From the NCBI GenBank assembly GCA_963971535.1, contig OZ020588.1, positions 124,225,943-124,289,942 on the forward strand: a DNA stretch of 64,000 bases, read 5' to 3'. The position numbers and the translations under genes are program-made. Below are positions 47,065 through 57,512 of this stretch, piece after piece. A model generated the notes under the pieces. The model made no database searches. It saw only the letters and a list, made by a program, of their open reading frames with translations, and was not told the DNA's origin. Every line of letters starts with the position of its first letter. Within the stretch, counting starts at the first letter, position 1. Source of the stretch: Notolepis coatsorum (taxonomy: Eukaryota > Chordata > Actinopteri > Aulopiformes > Paralepididae).

Positions 47065-50000
47065 ATGGCAAAGTTTCAACCACCAGAGAGTTTTTGTTTC
47101 GAGAAACCCGCCGAATGGTCAGACTGGAAGAAACGGTTTACACGGTACAGGACAGCTACTAAGTTGAACAAAGAAGAAGGTCCAGTTCAAGTAAGCACGC
47201 TGGTGTATGCGCTCGGGAAGGAAGCAGAGAACATTCTCAGCTCTTTTACCTACGGGGAAGAGGAAGATGACTCGCAGTATGATGTTATACTGGCGAAATT
47301 TGATGCATATTTCATCCCGAGACGCAACGTTATACATGAACGGGCGTGTTTCAACCAGAGAGTGCAGCGTGCGGGAGAGCGCGCAGAGACATTCATCCGC
47401 TCACTATATGAGCTGTCGGAACATTGCAACTTCGGAACGGCTCGTGAGGAAAACATAAGAGACAGAATCGTGGTGGGGATTCTAGATAAGGGTCTGTCTC
47501 AGAGGCTACAGCTGATCCCTAACCTCACTCTGGAGATGACTGTACAAGAGACGCGTCAATCAGAGGAGGTAAAAGCTCAAGTTAACCAGCAGGGGGAGCA
47601 AGCTTACGCTGTGCAAGAAGTAGCACAACGGCATAACAGAGGTGCAACACAGAAGTGGCGACACCCACAGAGAGAGAGGCGCCAGGAGAGAGAGAGTGAG
47701 AATGACCACAGGAAGTGCTGGCGGTGCGGCAAAATGCCACACAGTCAGCAGGATGACTGCCCAGCAAGGAGGTCTAACTGCAATAATTGTGGGAAGAGTG
47801 GACACTGGGGAAAAGTGTGCAAAAGCAAGCAGGTGAGGGAAGTGACTGAGGGTGAGGGATCAGAAGATGGACAGTATTATTATCTGGGCTCAGTTAATAG
47901 CATACCTCAAAATGATAATGAATGGACAGTCACATTAGAGATTGGCAGCTCACCTGTAGAATTTAAAATAGATACTGGAGCCGATTGTTGTATCATAAGT
48001 GAAACTGTGTACAAAACACTGGAGCCAAAACGGGTCCTACAGAGGCCAAAGAAGGTGCTGAGTGGTCCAGGGGGTGGATTGAACTGTTTAGGGCAGTTTA
48101 TGACTCAGACCAGCTACAAGGGGAAAACATACACATGCATGCTCTATGTCATTAGGGGGCAGAGTGTGAATAACCTACTCAGCAGGCCAGTAGCTGTAGC
48201 TATGGGGTTAGTAAAGCGAGTGGGCGAGGTCAACACCAGTGAACAGGAGTTTGGCCTACTGAAAACACAGCCTGTGAAGATAGCTCTAAAGGACAATGCC
48301 CAGCCCTATGCAGTATGCACAGCACGCCGGGTCCCCATACCGCTCCTGAGTGCAGTGAAAGAGGAGTTGGAGAGGATGGAAGCCGACGACATCATTGAAG
48401 CCGTGACTGACCCAACAGAGTGGTGCGCACCCATGGTGCCAGTCCCGAAAAAGTCTGGAAGAGCACGCATCTGTGTGGACTTAAAGAAGCTTAATAAGGC
48501 TGTCAAAAGGGAGAGATTCATCTTGCCGACATCAGAGGGGATGGTAGCTCAGCTCAGCGGCTCCACAGTCTTCTCATCACTTGACGCAGCGTCAGGGTTC
48601 TGGCAGATCCCACTGGACAAAGACAGCCAGAGGTTGACCACCTTCATCACACCGTACGGAAGGTACTGTTTCAAACGTCTTCCCTTTGGGATAAGCAGTG
48701 CACCTGAGATATTTCAGAGGAAGATGGTGGAGACGCTGGAAGGGCTGGACGGCGTTGCCGTCTACATGGACGACATCATCATCCATGGTGGCAACACCAG
48801 CGAACATGATGAGCGGCTGCAGAAGGTTCTGGATCGGCTAGAGTCTGCAGGCCTGAAGCTGAACGATGAAAAGTGTGTGCTGAGAAAGGAGGAGCTGCAC
48901 TTCCTGGGTCAGGTGATCAACAAAGATGGTGTACGACCCGACCCAGCCAAAGTGTCTGCAGTCAGCAAACTGGAACCACCAGAAAACGTGCAGGAACTAA
49001 AGAGAGCACTCGGCATGATCAATTACCTGGGGAAATATATTCCAGACCTCGCCACAGTGGGCCAGCCACTATATGCACTGTTAAAAGCAGACTCAGTGTG
49101 GATGTGGGGTCCGGCGCAACAAGCAGCCTTTGAGCGAGTTAAAGAGCTCCTCACAACGTCACCTACCCTGGTGTACTATGATGTTAACAGGAGCACAGTG
49201 GTCTCAGCAGACGCAAGCAGTTATGGGATAGGCGGTGTCCTGCTGCAGCTCCATGGCGAGGACTGGAGACCAGTAGCATACTGCTCAAGGCGACTGAGCG
49301 ACGCTGAAACCAGGTACGCTCAGATAGAGAAAGAGTGCCTGGCGAGCGTGTGGGCGTGTGAGAGGTTTCAGATGTATCTCTACGGCCTGCCAGCATTCAA
49401 ACTGATTACGGATCACAAACCCCTCATCCCACTGATGAACTCCAGGGATCTCGACAATGTGCCACTCCGCTGCCAGCGACTCCTCATGCGGTTGATGAGG
49501 TTCAACCCGGAGGCTGAGTATGCACCGGGGAAAACGCTGGTGGTGGCAGACACACTGTCCAGGAGCCCACAGGCAGACAAGGGGCTCAGTAGGGACACAG
49601 ACGTGGAGTGTTACGTAGCAGCTGTGATGAGCAACATTCCAGCATCGCCGAAAAAGATAGACAGCATCCGCGCGGAGACGGCGGCAGACGAGCAGCTCCA
49701 AGAAGTGATCAGGTACATACAAGAGGGGTGGCCTGAACACCTAGCACATATAAACACCTGTGTTAGGGAGTACTTTCCCGTTACGAACGAACTGTCTATG
49801 CACGATGGGGTAGTGACCAGAGGGAGTAGAATAGTGATACCAGGGAGATTGAGGTTGGATATACTAGAACGCATACATGAGGGCCATCAAGGTCTTAACA
49901 AGTGCAGAGACAGGGCCAACACTTCGGTGTGGTGGCCTGGCATAGCCACACAGATCACACACAAAGTTGAGAAATGCATGTACTGTCGTGAGCAGAGGAG

Positions 50001-50934
50001 AGCACAGAACAGGGAGCCTCTCCTGTCAACACCTCTCCCAGACAGGCCGTGGAAGAGAATTGGCATAGATTTATGTGAACATGAGAGAGAGAGTTACCTA
50101 GTCATAGCTGACTACTACTCTAGATACCTGGAGATACTCCACATGCCTACCACGACTAGTGCACATGTGATCTTGAAGCTGAGAGCCACATTTGCCCGGC
50201 ACGGAATACCGGAGGAGGTTGTCAGTGACAACGGACCGCAGTTCAGCAGTGATGTCTTCAGAGGCTTTGCCTGTGACATGGACTTTAAGCACACAACCTC
50301 TAGTCCCCACAACCCACAAGGAAACGGTTATGCTGAACGTGCAGTCCAAACGGCCAAGGGGATTCTGAGACAAAAGGACCCCCTACTTGCTTTAATGGTT
50401 TACCGTTCTTCTCCACACAGCAGTACGGGTGTCAGTCCGGCAGAGCTCCTAATGGGCAGGAAAATCAGGATGACACTGCCCACTCTGGCCAAGAACCTGC
50501 AACCAAGGTGGCCGAACAAACATCACGTCAGAGCTCGAGATGCTGCGGAGAAGAGCAAACAGGCCTTCTACTATAACAAACGCCATGGCGTGAGAGAGCT
50601 CACACCACGGCAGCGAGGAGACCATGTTCTCACCAGACTGGACAATCAAAAGACCTGGTCCACACCTGCAGTAGTGGCAGGTGAGAGCGTTACACAGAGG
50701 TCTTATCTCATCGAGACAGAGCAGGGTGCTTTGTACAGGCGTAACCGTCGACATCTCCAAGCGGTGCCCGTAGCGGGGCCTCCAGCGAATGATGACACAA
50801 ATCCCGGGAATGACACACCTGACATTCAGATGAGCCCAAACCATGGCTCGCCTGGTCCAACAAGGAACACTGATGGACTGATCCAAACCAGGTCTGGTAG
50901 ACCTGTTAAACCTGTCCAGAGACTTGACCTGTGA
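47065..50934 (+). CDS. Intact Ty3/gypsy gag-pol polyprotein (1289 aa)
   Basis: A single open frame encoding gag and pol. The gag domain is followed by two CCHC knuckles (CWRCGKMPHSQQDDC, about residue 218; CNNCGKSGHWGKVC, about 239). Next come an aspartic protease (DTGADCCIIS, about 303), reverse transcriptase with YMDDIIIHG (about 566), RNase H (SADASSYGIGG, about 713) and integrase. The integrase has an HHCC zinc finger (HEGHQGLNKC...CMYC, about 937), catalytic D in GIDLCEHE (about 1000), D in VSDNGPQF (about 1054) and E in GNGYAERAV (about 1088). No chromodomain and no env. The K02A2.6/mag-like style suggests the mag lineage. All active-site residues seen are intact. Its own promoter LTR is split by hAT, so expression from it is doubtful. 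Confidence 0.95.
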   Translation: MAKFQPPESFCFEKPAEWSDWKKRFTRYRTATKLNKEEGPVQVSTLVYALGKEAENILSSFTYGEEEDDSQYDVILAKFDAYFIPRRNVIHERACFNQRVQRAGERAETFIRSLYELSEHCNFGTAREENIRDRIVVGILDKGLSQRLQLIPNLTLEMTVQETRQSEEVKAQVNQQGEQAYAVQEVAQRHNRGATQKWRHPQRERRQERESENDHRKCWRCGKMPHSQQDDCPARRSNCNNCGKSGHWGKVCKSKQVREVTEGEGSEDGQYYYLGSVNSIPQNDNEWTVTLEIGSSPVEFKIDTGADCCIISETVYKTLEPKRVLQRPKKVLSGPGGGLNCLGQFMTQTSYKGKTYTCMLYVIRGQSVNNLLSRPVAVAMGLVKRVGEVNTSEQEFGLLKTQPVKIALKDNAQPYAVCTARRVPIPLLSAVKEELERMEADDIIEAVTDPTEWCAPMVPVPKKSGRARICVDLKKLNKAVKRERFILPTSEGMVAQLSGSTVFSSLDAASGFWQIPLDKDSQRLTTFITPYGRYCFKRLPFGISSAPEIFQRKMVETLEGLDGVAVYMDDIIIHGGNTSEHDERLQKVLDRLESAGLKLNDEKCVLRKEELHFLGQVINKDGVRPDPAKVSAVSKLEPPENVQELKRALGMINYLGKYIPDLATVGQPLYALLKADSVWMWGPAQQAAFERVKELLTTSPTLVYYDVNRSTVVSADASSYGIGGVLLQLHGEDWRPVAYCSRRLSDAETRYAQIEKECLASVWACERFQMYLYGLPAFKLITDHKPLIPLMNSRDLDNVPLRCQRLLMRLMRFNPEAEYAPGKTLVVADTLSRSPQADKGLSRDTDVECYVAAVMSNIPASPKKIDSIRAETAADEQLQEVIRYIQEGWPEHLAHINTCVREYFPVTNELSMHDGVVTRGSRIVIPGRLRLDILERIHEGHQGLNKCRDRANTSVWWPGIATQITHKVEKCMYCREQRRAQNREPLLSTPLPDRPWKRIGIDLCEHERESYLVIADYYSRYLEILHMPTTTSAHVILKLRATFARHGIPEEVVSDNGPQFSSDVFRGFACDMDFKHTTSSPHNPQGNGYAERAVQTAKGILRQKDPLLALMVYRSSPHSSTGVSPAELLMGRKIRMTLPTLAKNLQPRWPNKHHVRARDAAEKSKQAFYYNKRHGVRELTPRQRGDHVLTRLDNQKTWSTPAVVAGESVTQRSYLIETEQGALYRRNRRHLQAVPVAGPPANDDTNPGNDTPDIQMSPNHGSPGPTRNTDGLIQTRSGRPVKPVQRLDL

Positions 50935-51070
50935 GGGGAGAGTTCAATAATATTTTTTTTGAAGGGTGTTGATATATAAAAAAAAAAAAATGGAGATGTC
51001 ATGGTTATTGATATGTGTTGATACTGTTAAAGAGAAGATATCAAAGTTATTGATATGTGTTGATATTGTT

Positions 51071-51087
51071 AAAAGGAAAAAGGGAGA
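51071..51087 (+). promoter_or_regulatory. Polypurine tract
   Basis: AAAAGGAAAAAGGGAGA directly precedes the 3' LTR, the expected plus-strand primer. A similar AAAAATGGAGATGTCATGG lies about 100 bp upstream as part of a local duplication (51000-51087). Confidence 0.85.
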
Positions 51088-51272
51088 TGTCATAGTATTG
51101 TTAACTGACTACAAGAGGAGTATACGTTACGACATGTTTACGACAGTTACAGTAAGTGGGAGTGGCGCGAGAGGCAGGGATTGTTGGGATTGAGGAACCA
51201 CCTGAGGTAGTAATAAAGCGTCTTGTTTACCAACCAACTGTTCCGTTGTCCGTTAATATCTAAGATATTACA
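51088..51272 (+). repeat. 3' LTR of the gypsy element
   Basis: 185 bp, TG...CA ends, uninterrupted. It is the intact counterpart of the split 5' LTR and shows the native sequence across TTGTTTACC, the hAT target. Confidence 0.95.
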
Positions 51273-51277
51273 CTATG

Positions 51278-51771
51278 TACAATATATATAGTTTTACTGC
51301 TATGCCCCTATGCTATAATTGCTATTACTAACTATATTATGCATTAATCACAACAAGTTATTTTCTTAAAGTGTCCTTTGTGTTTAAAGTGACCTATGGT
51401 GTGAGCGAGTGCACTGTGTGTTCATGTGTTTTTAAGTTAGACCCACATTAAAGTCAAGATAACTACTATTTGGATGGTATCTGTGTCAATGATTCCATTC
51501 AACCAAAGTGAGTATCATTGTATTATACTACAACTCTATACATACATCTGAGTAGTGATTAGCACTATTACTCAGTAGTACCAATTTATATATTTTACAC
51601 AGAGTTTAATCACCTGTTCATTGTATATCACTATTGCACTTTACTGTTACATTTGCACTCTCAAAATTAGATTAGATTCAAATGTACAGCACACCATATA
51701 CTGCTATAGTGGAATATACTATTCATAAATCATATACCATAATGTATACCATGTTGTTGCGCGCTCCTGGC
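51278..51771. other. Old LINE 3' UTR, otherwise unassigned
   Basis: 51278-51460 resembles the LINE 3' UTR at 25640-25830 (shared TATGCCCCTATGCTA-like and AAAGTGACCT blocks). The rest up to 51771 has no recognisable content. Confidence 0.45.
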
Positions 51772-51950
51772 CACCGCAGTGTCATGATTAATTGAAAATG
51801 GGGGACCCTGATGTAAACAAGACGAAAGTCTTTCTCTGGTCTGCATCCCCTTAACAATTGTGTGTATTGAGCTGTACTGTATTGTACCCACTGTATTTGA
51901 AACACAACATAGCAAGACGTAGCAGACTTTTTTTTATTACATTGGATCTC
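51772..51950 (+). repeat. LINE-Y 3' tail in a mosaic
   Basis: 51785-51890 is a plus-strand LINE-Y 3' UTR. It breaks off at TTGTACCCACTG and joins GAAACACAACATAGCAAGAC (shared in inverted form with 57480-57512). It then joins an inverted LINE-Y ORF2 scrap (TTTTTTTTATTACATTGGAT). Confidence 0.65.
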
Positions 51951-51989
51951 ACAGCTAGGCTACAGATGTAAACTCCTAGTTTTTTATCT

Positions 51990-52749
51990 TTGGCAGCCTA
52001 GGGCATGTGCACAAGTTGGTTGTGAGGGGCCTACAAATAGCCGGTCTCCCCAAAAGGCCAAGCAGTTAGCCAGGTACTGCTCAGTATCAGCTATTATAGG
52101 AAGCCGCTCAATTAAAAAAATAAATAAATAAAATAAATCCAAGATGGCAGCATCCACATTGTCTGTGCTGAATGTTTGTTAGTGTTTGGTATTTCTTTGT
52201 TGGTTTTTAGTACTTTTAAACATTATTTTTTAAAACATTTTTACCTTTAGTAAGTAGTAGTCATCATTTGATCATTTGATCAACAAGAGAGCTCGTAGGG
52301 ACCACTCTTCATCTTCTCCATCTCACCCCCAGCCCGGGAACAAGAGAGCTTGTAGGGACCACTCCTCCCCCAGTTCACCTCGGCAGCGCTCTCCTGTACA
52401 TCAACCCTCATGGTCTGCACTCGCACCGTCGCCGCCGCCCCCCTCCTCCTCCTCCATGGACCCTGGGGGACCTGTTGTCTACCCTGTCCCAGTGGCAGCT
52501 GAAAATCACCCAAGGCTTTCCATCTATGATGGAGGTTTCCATGAGGGCAAACCCAAAGTCCTCTTGATTGGTGACTCCATCATCAGGTCTATTAAACTTC
52601 CCTTTGCCATATCATACTCTTTTTCTGGTGCTAAGGTGACTGATCTTATGGAACGGGTGCCCTCTATCATTGAGAGTCATCCCTCTGTTCACATTGTGAT
52701 TTTACATGTAGGGACCAATGATGTGTTATCCAGGCAATCGACCAAGCTT
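51990..52749 (+). mobile_element. LINE-X 5' region with ORF1, fused to gypsy
   Basis: A 5' UTR and ORF1 nearly identical to the minus-strand copy at 59402-60103 (shared GGTACTGCTCAGTATCAGCT, CAAGATGGCAGCATCCACAT). It stops at ACCAAGCTT (about 52749), where gypsy pol sequence starts. A long inverted repeat is thus formed with the other copy, about 6.6 kb apart. Confidence 0.85.
52276..52749 (+). pseudogene. LINE-X ORF1 with SGNH hydrolase domain, truncated
   Basis: A Ser/Pro/Arg-rich, probably disordered and nucleic-acid-binding N-terminus (two RDHSS repeats) is followed by an SGNH/GDSL-like esterase domain: KVLLIGDSIIRSIK (block I, nucleophile Ser in GDS) and [13 protein letters not shown] (GTND block). 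Such esterase domains occur in ORF1 of CR1/L2-group LINEs. The annotated start, in the ATTTGATCAAC context at 52276, lacks a clear ATG. Translation continues out of frame into gypsy sequence to 52893. The final SGNH block with the catalytic His is missing. Confidence 0.8.
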
Positions 52750-52775
52750 CCCAACGTTCTCTTTCGGACCAGAAG

Positions 52776-54557
52776 GTGCATCCGTGCGCCTTCTACTCGC
52801 GTCGTTTCCTCCCTGCCGAGAGGAACTACGACACCGGCAATCGGGAGCTGCTGGCGGTCGTGGCTGCGTTGGAGGAGTGGCGTCATTGGCTAGAGGGAGC
52901 CGAGGAGCCTTTTACCATCTGGACGGACCACAAGAACCTGACGTTCATCCGCGCTTCCAGGCGCCTCAACGGTCGGCAGGCGAGATGGGCCAGTTTCCTC
53001 AGTCGGTTCGACTTCTCGCTGACCTTCCGCCCCGGTTCCCGCAACACGAAGGCCGACTCCCTATCCCGGTTACACTCCAAGGGGGCTCCACCCTCTGAGG
53101 ACCCTACTCCCATCCTCCCGGAGGCCCGAGTGGTTGGAGCCATCACCTTGGGCATCGAGGGTGTGGTTAGACGTGCCCTACGCTTCCAGCGTGCTCCAAG
53201 CAACGTTCCTATTCATCGTCTCTTCGTCCCCGACTCTGTCCGGTCCCGGGTACTGCTTTGGGGCCATACCAGCCGGTTCGCCTGCCACCCTGGCGTCCAT
53301 CGCACGTTCTCCTTCCTGGCTCGTCGTTTCTGGTGGCCCACCATGCGGAACGACGTCAAGGAGTTCGTATTGGCCTGCGCGGTCTGTGCCCGCAGCAAGG
53401 CCTCACACCAGGCACCCTCCGGGCTCTTACAGCTACTTCCCGTTCCAAGCCGTCCTTGGTCACATGTGGCGCTAGACTTCGTCACAGGTCTTCCCTCCTC
53501 CCAGGGGAACACTTGCCTTCTGACCGTGGTGGATCGATTCAGCAAGGGGGTTCACCTTGTGGCCCTTTCCAAGCTTCCCTCGGCGGCCGAGACGGCGGAC
53601 CTCCTGACTCACCACGTGTTCCGCCTTCATGGGTTTCCCCAGGACATCGTCTCTGACCGGGGGCCCCAGTTCACCTCCCAGGTATGGCGGGCCTTTTGCA
53701 AGGGATTGGGGGCGACGGTCAGTCTTTCCTCTGGTTATCATCCCCAGACTAACGGACAGACGGAGAGGATGAACCAGAGCGTGGAGTCTGCTCTTCGGTG
53801 TGTGGCAGCCGAGAGACCGGCATCCTGGAGCCGTTTTCTTCCCTGGGTTGAATACTCCATCAATTCAATGGTCAGTTCCGCCACCGGCCTCTCACCATTT
53901 GAGGTTTCCCTGGGCTACCAACCCCCTCTTTTCCCCGCACAGGAGGCGGAAGTGGCAGTTCCCTCCGTGCAGGACCACCTCGACCGCTGCCGACGAGTTT
54001 GGGAGATCACCAGGACCGCGCTGCTCCGGACATCTGAGCGCGCCTGTCGTGGTGCCGACCGGCGCCGGGTTCCTGCGCCGACTTACCTCCCTGGGCAGAG
54101 GGTGTGGCTCTCCGCAAAGGACCTCCCGCTTCGGTCCTCGGCCAAGAAGCTCAACCCCCGTTTCGTCGGACCTTTCGAGGTCCTGAAGGTACTCAGTCCG
54201 GCGGCCCTACGCCTGAAACTTCCTGCGTCCATGCACATTCACCCCGTGTTCCATGTCTCCCGGGTTAAGCCCGTCTCCCTCAGTCCCCTTATGCCTCCAG
54301 CTCCTGATCCTCCGCCTCCCGTGTTGGTGGATGGTCACCCCCAGTGGCAGGTCCGCCGGTTGATGGGCGTTCGTCGGCGGGGCCGGGGGTTCCAATACCT
54401 GGTGGACTGGGAGGGTTACGGCCCTGAGGAGCGTAGCTGGGTCTCCCGGCAGCTCATCGTGGATCCCGGCTTGATCACTGACTTCCATCGTGCCCATCCT
54501 GACGAGCCGGGTCGGCCTGGTCGCCGGGTGGCTCCCGTGGAGGGGGGGGTACTGTGA
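52776..54557 (+). pseudogene. Gypsy chromovirus pol 3' part: RNase H, integrase, chromodomain
   Basis: The frame is open for 593 codons. It shows the end of RNase H ([39 protein letters not shown]) and the integrase zinc finger ([18 protein letters not shown]...CAVC). The DDE core follows ([39 protein letters not shown]), then the [15 protein letters not shown] domain and a C-terminal chromodomain ([16 protein letters not shown]). Chromodomains of this class guide integration to histone-marked chromatin. The stop codon lies three bases into the LTR. The ORF has no reverse transcriptase and is non-autonomous. Confidence 0.92.
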
Positions 54558-55615
54558 GGTTTTTGTCCTTTGCTCACTTACTCGCTCTGTTCCTTTAAGC
54601 CTACTCGCTCTGTTTCCAATTGTTTTCTGTTAATCATTTCATTCCCCTATTCACACGCTTCTTCCCAGAGACGTCGTTGATTGGTTCTCCCCCGTCCACA
54701 CGCTTATCAATCACATCCCTCAGCTGTCACTGCTTGTCAATTAAGCATTCCCGTATTATTTATACCCCGTTTCCCCATTCAAGTTTTGTTGGATCGTTTT
54801 GATATTTCAGTTGCATTCGCCGTTCCTGCTGCCTGCTGTTGTTTCCCTGTGCTTTGCCTCCAGGATATTCAAGAAGCTTTCCTCTTGGACACCCTTTCCC
54901 CGTGGCGACGCGCTCGCTCCGTTCTGTTCCAACGCTCTTTACGCACAACGCCTGGGTGAGTTTTTTATGACTGTCTTTGATCCAATTCCGTTTTTCGTGT
55001 GTTTATATAACACTGAAGATTTCCAGCTTTTTATCAGACAGTCACTCACCCAGCGTTTAGCCTTTTTTTGATTGTTTCATTGGGATAATATTTTGGCCTA
55101 ACATCTCCCACTGTGTGTTTACACACCGAAGATATTATCACATTGGATTTGTATTTTGGGACTTCGCTCACAGTGTTTATTTTGCACCGAAGATATCTAT
55201 CACTTGGGATTGTGTTTGGAACGTTACTCACAGTGTTTATTTACACCGAAGATTCAGTCACTTGGATAACTCTGTTTTCGGGTACAAGTCACCTCTCCTG
55301 TTCACCTGCTCTGTTCCACCTGCACTCAGAGTTAACTCGCTCCCTCTCTCTCTCTCGGTCCCGCAACCACCTCGGAGATTCTGCCGAGAGAAGTCTGCAG
55401 AGCGGCTCTGACGTCAGCGTCTGCTTCCCCTGACTACCATCCCGGGAGAAGCTGCAGAGCAGCAACATTCATCCTTGCTTGTATTCCAGTCTTTGTTTGA
55501 ACTCTTCCAAGTCTGTGCTGTTTATTTAGTCTTAATAAACAAGCCCTTGTTTTTGGCAACTCTGAATCCTACTCTCTTGTGTCGTTGCGTTTGGGGTCGG
55601 TGTCAAACCATAACA
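54553..55615 (+). repeat. 3' LTR of the gypsy chromovirus
   Basis: It begins TGTGAGGTTTTTGTCC after a GGAGGGGGGGTAC purine-rich tract and ends CAAACCATAACA. It contains a TATTTATACCCC promoter-like box at 54757 and AATAAA at 55534. An internal 60-bp repeat (55111-55265; about four diverged units starting at 55002) carries GTGTTTATTTACACCGAAGA. Confidence 0.85.
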
Positions 55616-55805
55616 GTATGCAAATACGTGAAAGTGTGCACGAGCCTCGGCGCAGGGCCAAGGTGATATTTATCATGACAGGTGTGCGTAGAACCTGCGT
55701 ACGCACGTGTGGTAAATCCTGTTTCTTTTGTGCGTGCACGTATTCTAAATTCTGTGCTTACGTGTGGAAATAGAACATTTTCTACGTCACGTTGATGAAT
55801 GAGGG

Positions 55806-56106
55806 CCCTGGAGTCATTGGTAAACAACCAACTTAAAACATTCATCACAAAACACTCTATATTTTTGTATCACAAACAGTACTGTATTTGCAAATCTGGT
55901 ATGTCATAAATGTATAGATGTAGCAGTACTGTCTATCTGTATTTCATGTATGTCATATATGTTACGATGAATTGAAAATGGGGGACCCTGATGTAAACAA
56001 GACTAAAGTCTTTCTCTGGTCTACATCCCCATAACAATTGTGTGTATTGAGCTGTACCCATTCTGCAATCTGTGTTCAAACATTTTTTCAATCAATCAAT
56101 CAATCA
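55806..56106 (+). mobile_element. LINE X/Y chimera, copy 2, 3' fragment
   Basis: It starts inside LINE-X reverse transcriptase (NNQLKTFITKHSIF) and passes the chimeric junction (TTGTATCACAAACAGTACTG). It continues as LINE-Y 3' UTR with GGGGGACCCTGATGTAAACA to an (AATC)n tail. The junction is the same as in the minus-strand copy at 57553-60103. Confidence 0.8.
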
Positions 56107-57284
56107 AAGTACAGTAGTAATGTCGTTTGTTGTGGACATTTAGTTTGACCAAGTCCGGTGAGTTTAATACATTTCATTTCAAACCTGTATTTAAACTCGA
56201 AAGGCAACTGAGGTTTCCCCCATTTACAGTCACGTTGAGTGTACACACAGAGTTAAAAATATAACACAGAATATAAAATCAAAACAATAAGACAAGTAAG
56301 GATAACAATCAATTAAAACATGTAGGCCTACAACTTGATTTACAATTCTACCCCATGCAAATACTAACAGTATGCAAATAACAGTGGGCGTGTTTACCTG
56401 CTGTAAAACCCACTTGAAGCCGTTTAGACCAGTGTTTCTCAACTGACATGACCTCAGAGTTGCTTTGTCTACCATCACCCCAGACTTTGAGACTCTTGTC
56501 AGGAGCAAACAACACCCCCAGTTATCCCATTAGTTCCCTGGGATGTTAAGCTAAAAAGTCTGCTAAGAAGCATAATTATTTATTATTATTATCATTTTAT
56601 TTCATTGGGTTTTTAGCCCTAGTTGCACTTTTGTTGCAACCCCAGTTATCCCATGTCTGGATTATACATTGCAAAGTTCATCCTTCCTCTGCAGAGTTCA
56701 AATAAAGCTGACTTGACCTGACTTGAAAAAAACAGTGTTGAGACAACCCCCCCCACCCACCCACCCACCCCCACCCCACCTACTGTACCCACCTATTAAC
56801 ACCTCATCAAGGAGAGGGGGCAGGGAGGTGTCTAATGCGTCTGGTTGATACGGTCACAGTTCCATCCTAGAGGCTAATCTTTCCTGTGACAAAATGGCAT
56901 CCAATGTAATTAAAAAAAAGTCTGCTACATCTATACATTTATGACATACTAGATTTGCAAATACAGTACTGTTTGTGATACAAAAATAGTACTTCATCAT
57001 GGTCTGATCACATAAACAAAAAGTGTGGGCTTCTGCTTCAAAACAGTTGCTAAATAGGTTGTGCATGAACGTCTTAGTTGGCGGAGTGTTGAGAAAAGAC
57101 TTTCTGCCAACTTATTAATTTGTTTTCATAAAGTGATCACAACCCACAGTCCTAAATATAGCACGGATAAAATAATTTCGCAGCTCAAATGTGCACATGC
57201 ATTTTACCAGAGGGGCAAGTAGAGGGCAGATTATTCTACCCCATGCAAATACTAACAGTATGCAAAGAACAGTTTTATATACTG
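56107..57284. other. No gene; rearranged LINE scraps
   Basis: Includes a C-rich run (56748-56780). At 56866-56921 is a plus-strand LINE-Y ORF2 scrap (SILEANLSCDKMASNVIKK). It joins 56922-56990, an inverted scrap spanning the X/Y chimera junction. The rest is unassigned. Confidence 0.55.
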
Positions 57285-57512
57285 TAGGGCTATCAGGGCA
57301 TGGAATTATCTTCCAAGTGACATACGTGACATAAGAGGTGTAGCAAGCTTAAAAAATAAATTAAAATCTTACATGTGAGCCAATATTGATAATGTTGAGT
57401 TATGCAATATGTTACCGTTGATGTATATATTTAGATATAATTTGTTTGTGTGTTAATGTTGTTGTGTTTCCTCGGTTGGTACGTCTTGCTATGTTGTGTT
57501 TCAATACAGTGG
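57285..57512 (+). pseudogene. LINE ORF2 C-terminus (X-like), plus strand
   Basis: With small frame corrections the plus strand encodes a WNYLPSDIRDIRGVASLKNK-like C-terminus, typical of CR1/L2 LINEs, ending KSYM then stop at 57377. It is followed by a 3' UTR that runs into an inverted LINE-Y tail at 57513. Confidence 0.5.

Larger units (their letters stand above)
43719..51277 (+). mobile_element. Ty3/gypsy LTR retrotransposon, complete, 5' LTR interrupted by hAT
   Basis: Flanked by the 5-bp duplication CTATG (43719-43723 and 51273-51277). LTRs begin TGTCATAGTATTGTTAAC and end ATATCTAAGATATTACA. The 3' LTR is 51088-51272 (185 bp). The 5' LTR is 43724-43866 plus 47002-47043, split by the hAT element at 43867-46993. 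I saw no differences between the two LTRs by eye. The flanks (CACTGGGTCCTATG and CTATGTACAATATATATAG) together resemble the LINE 3' UTR at 25.66 kb, so the element inserted into an older LINE. Confidence 0.93.
52750..55615 (+). mobile_element. Ty3/gypsy chromovirus, 5'-truncated, with 3' LTR
   Basis: It starts abruptly inside RNase H at the LINE-X junction and continues through integrase and chromodomain to a 1063-bp 3' LTR (54553-55615). 5' LTR, gag, protease and most of reverse transcriptase are lost. GC-rich codon use contrasts with the neighbouring elements. Confidence 0.9.

Noticed and set aside
47065..50934. Domesticated gag-pol host gene
   Set aside because: It lies between LTRs with a 5-bp target duplication, PBS and PPT, so it is an ordinary recent insertion.
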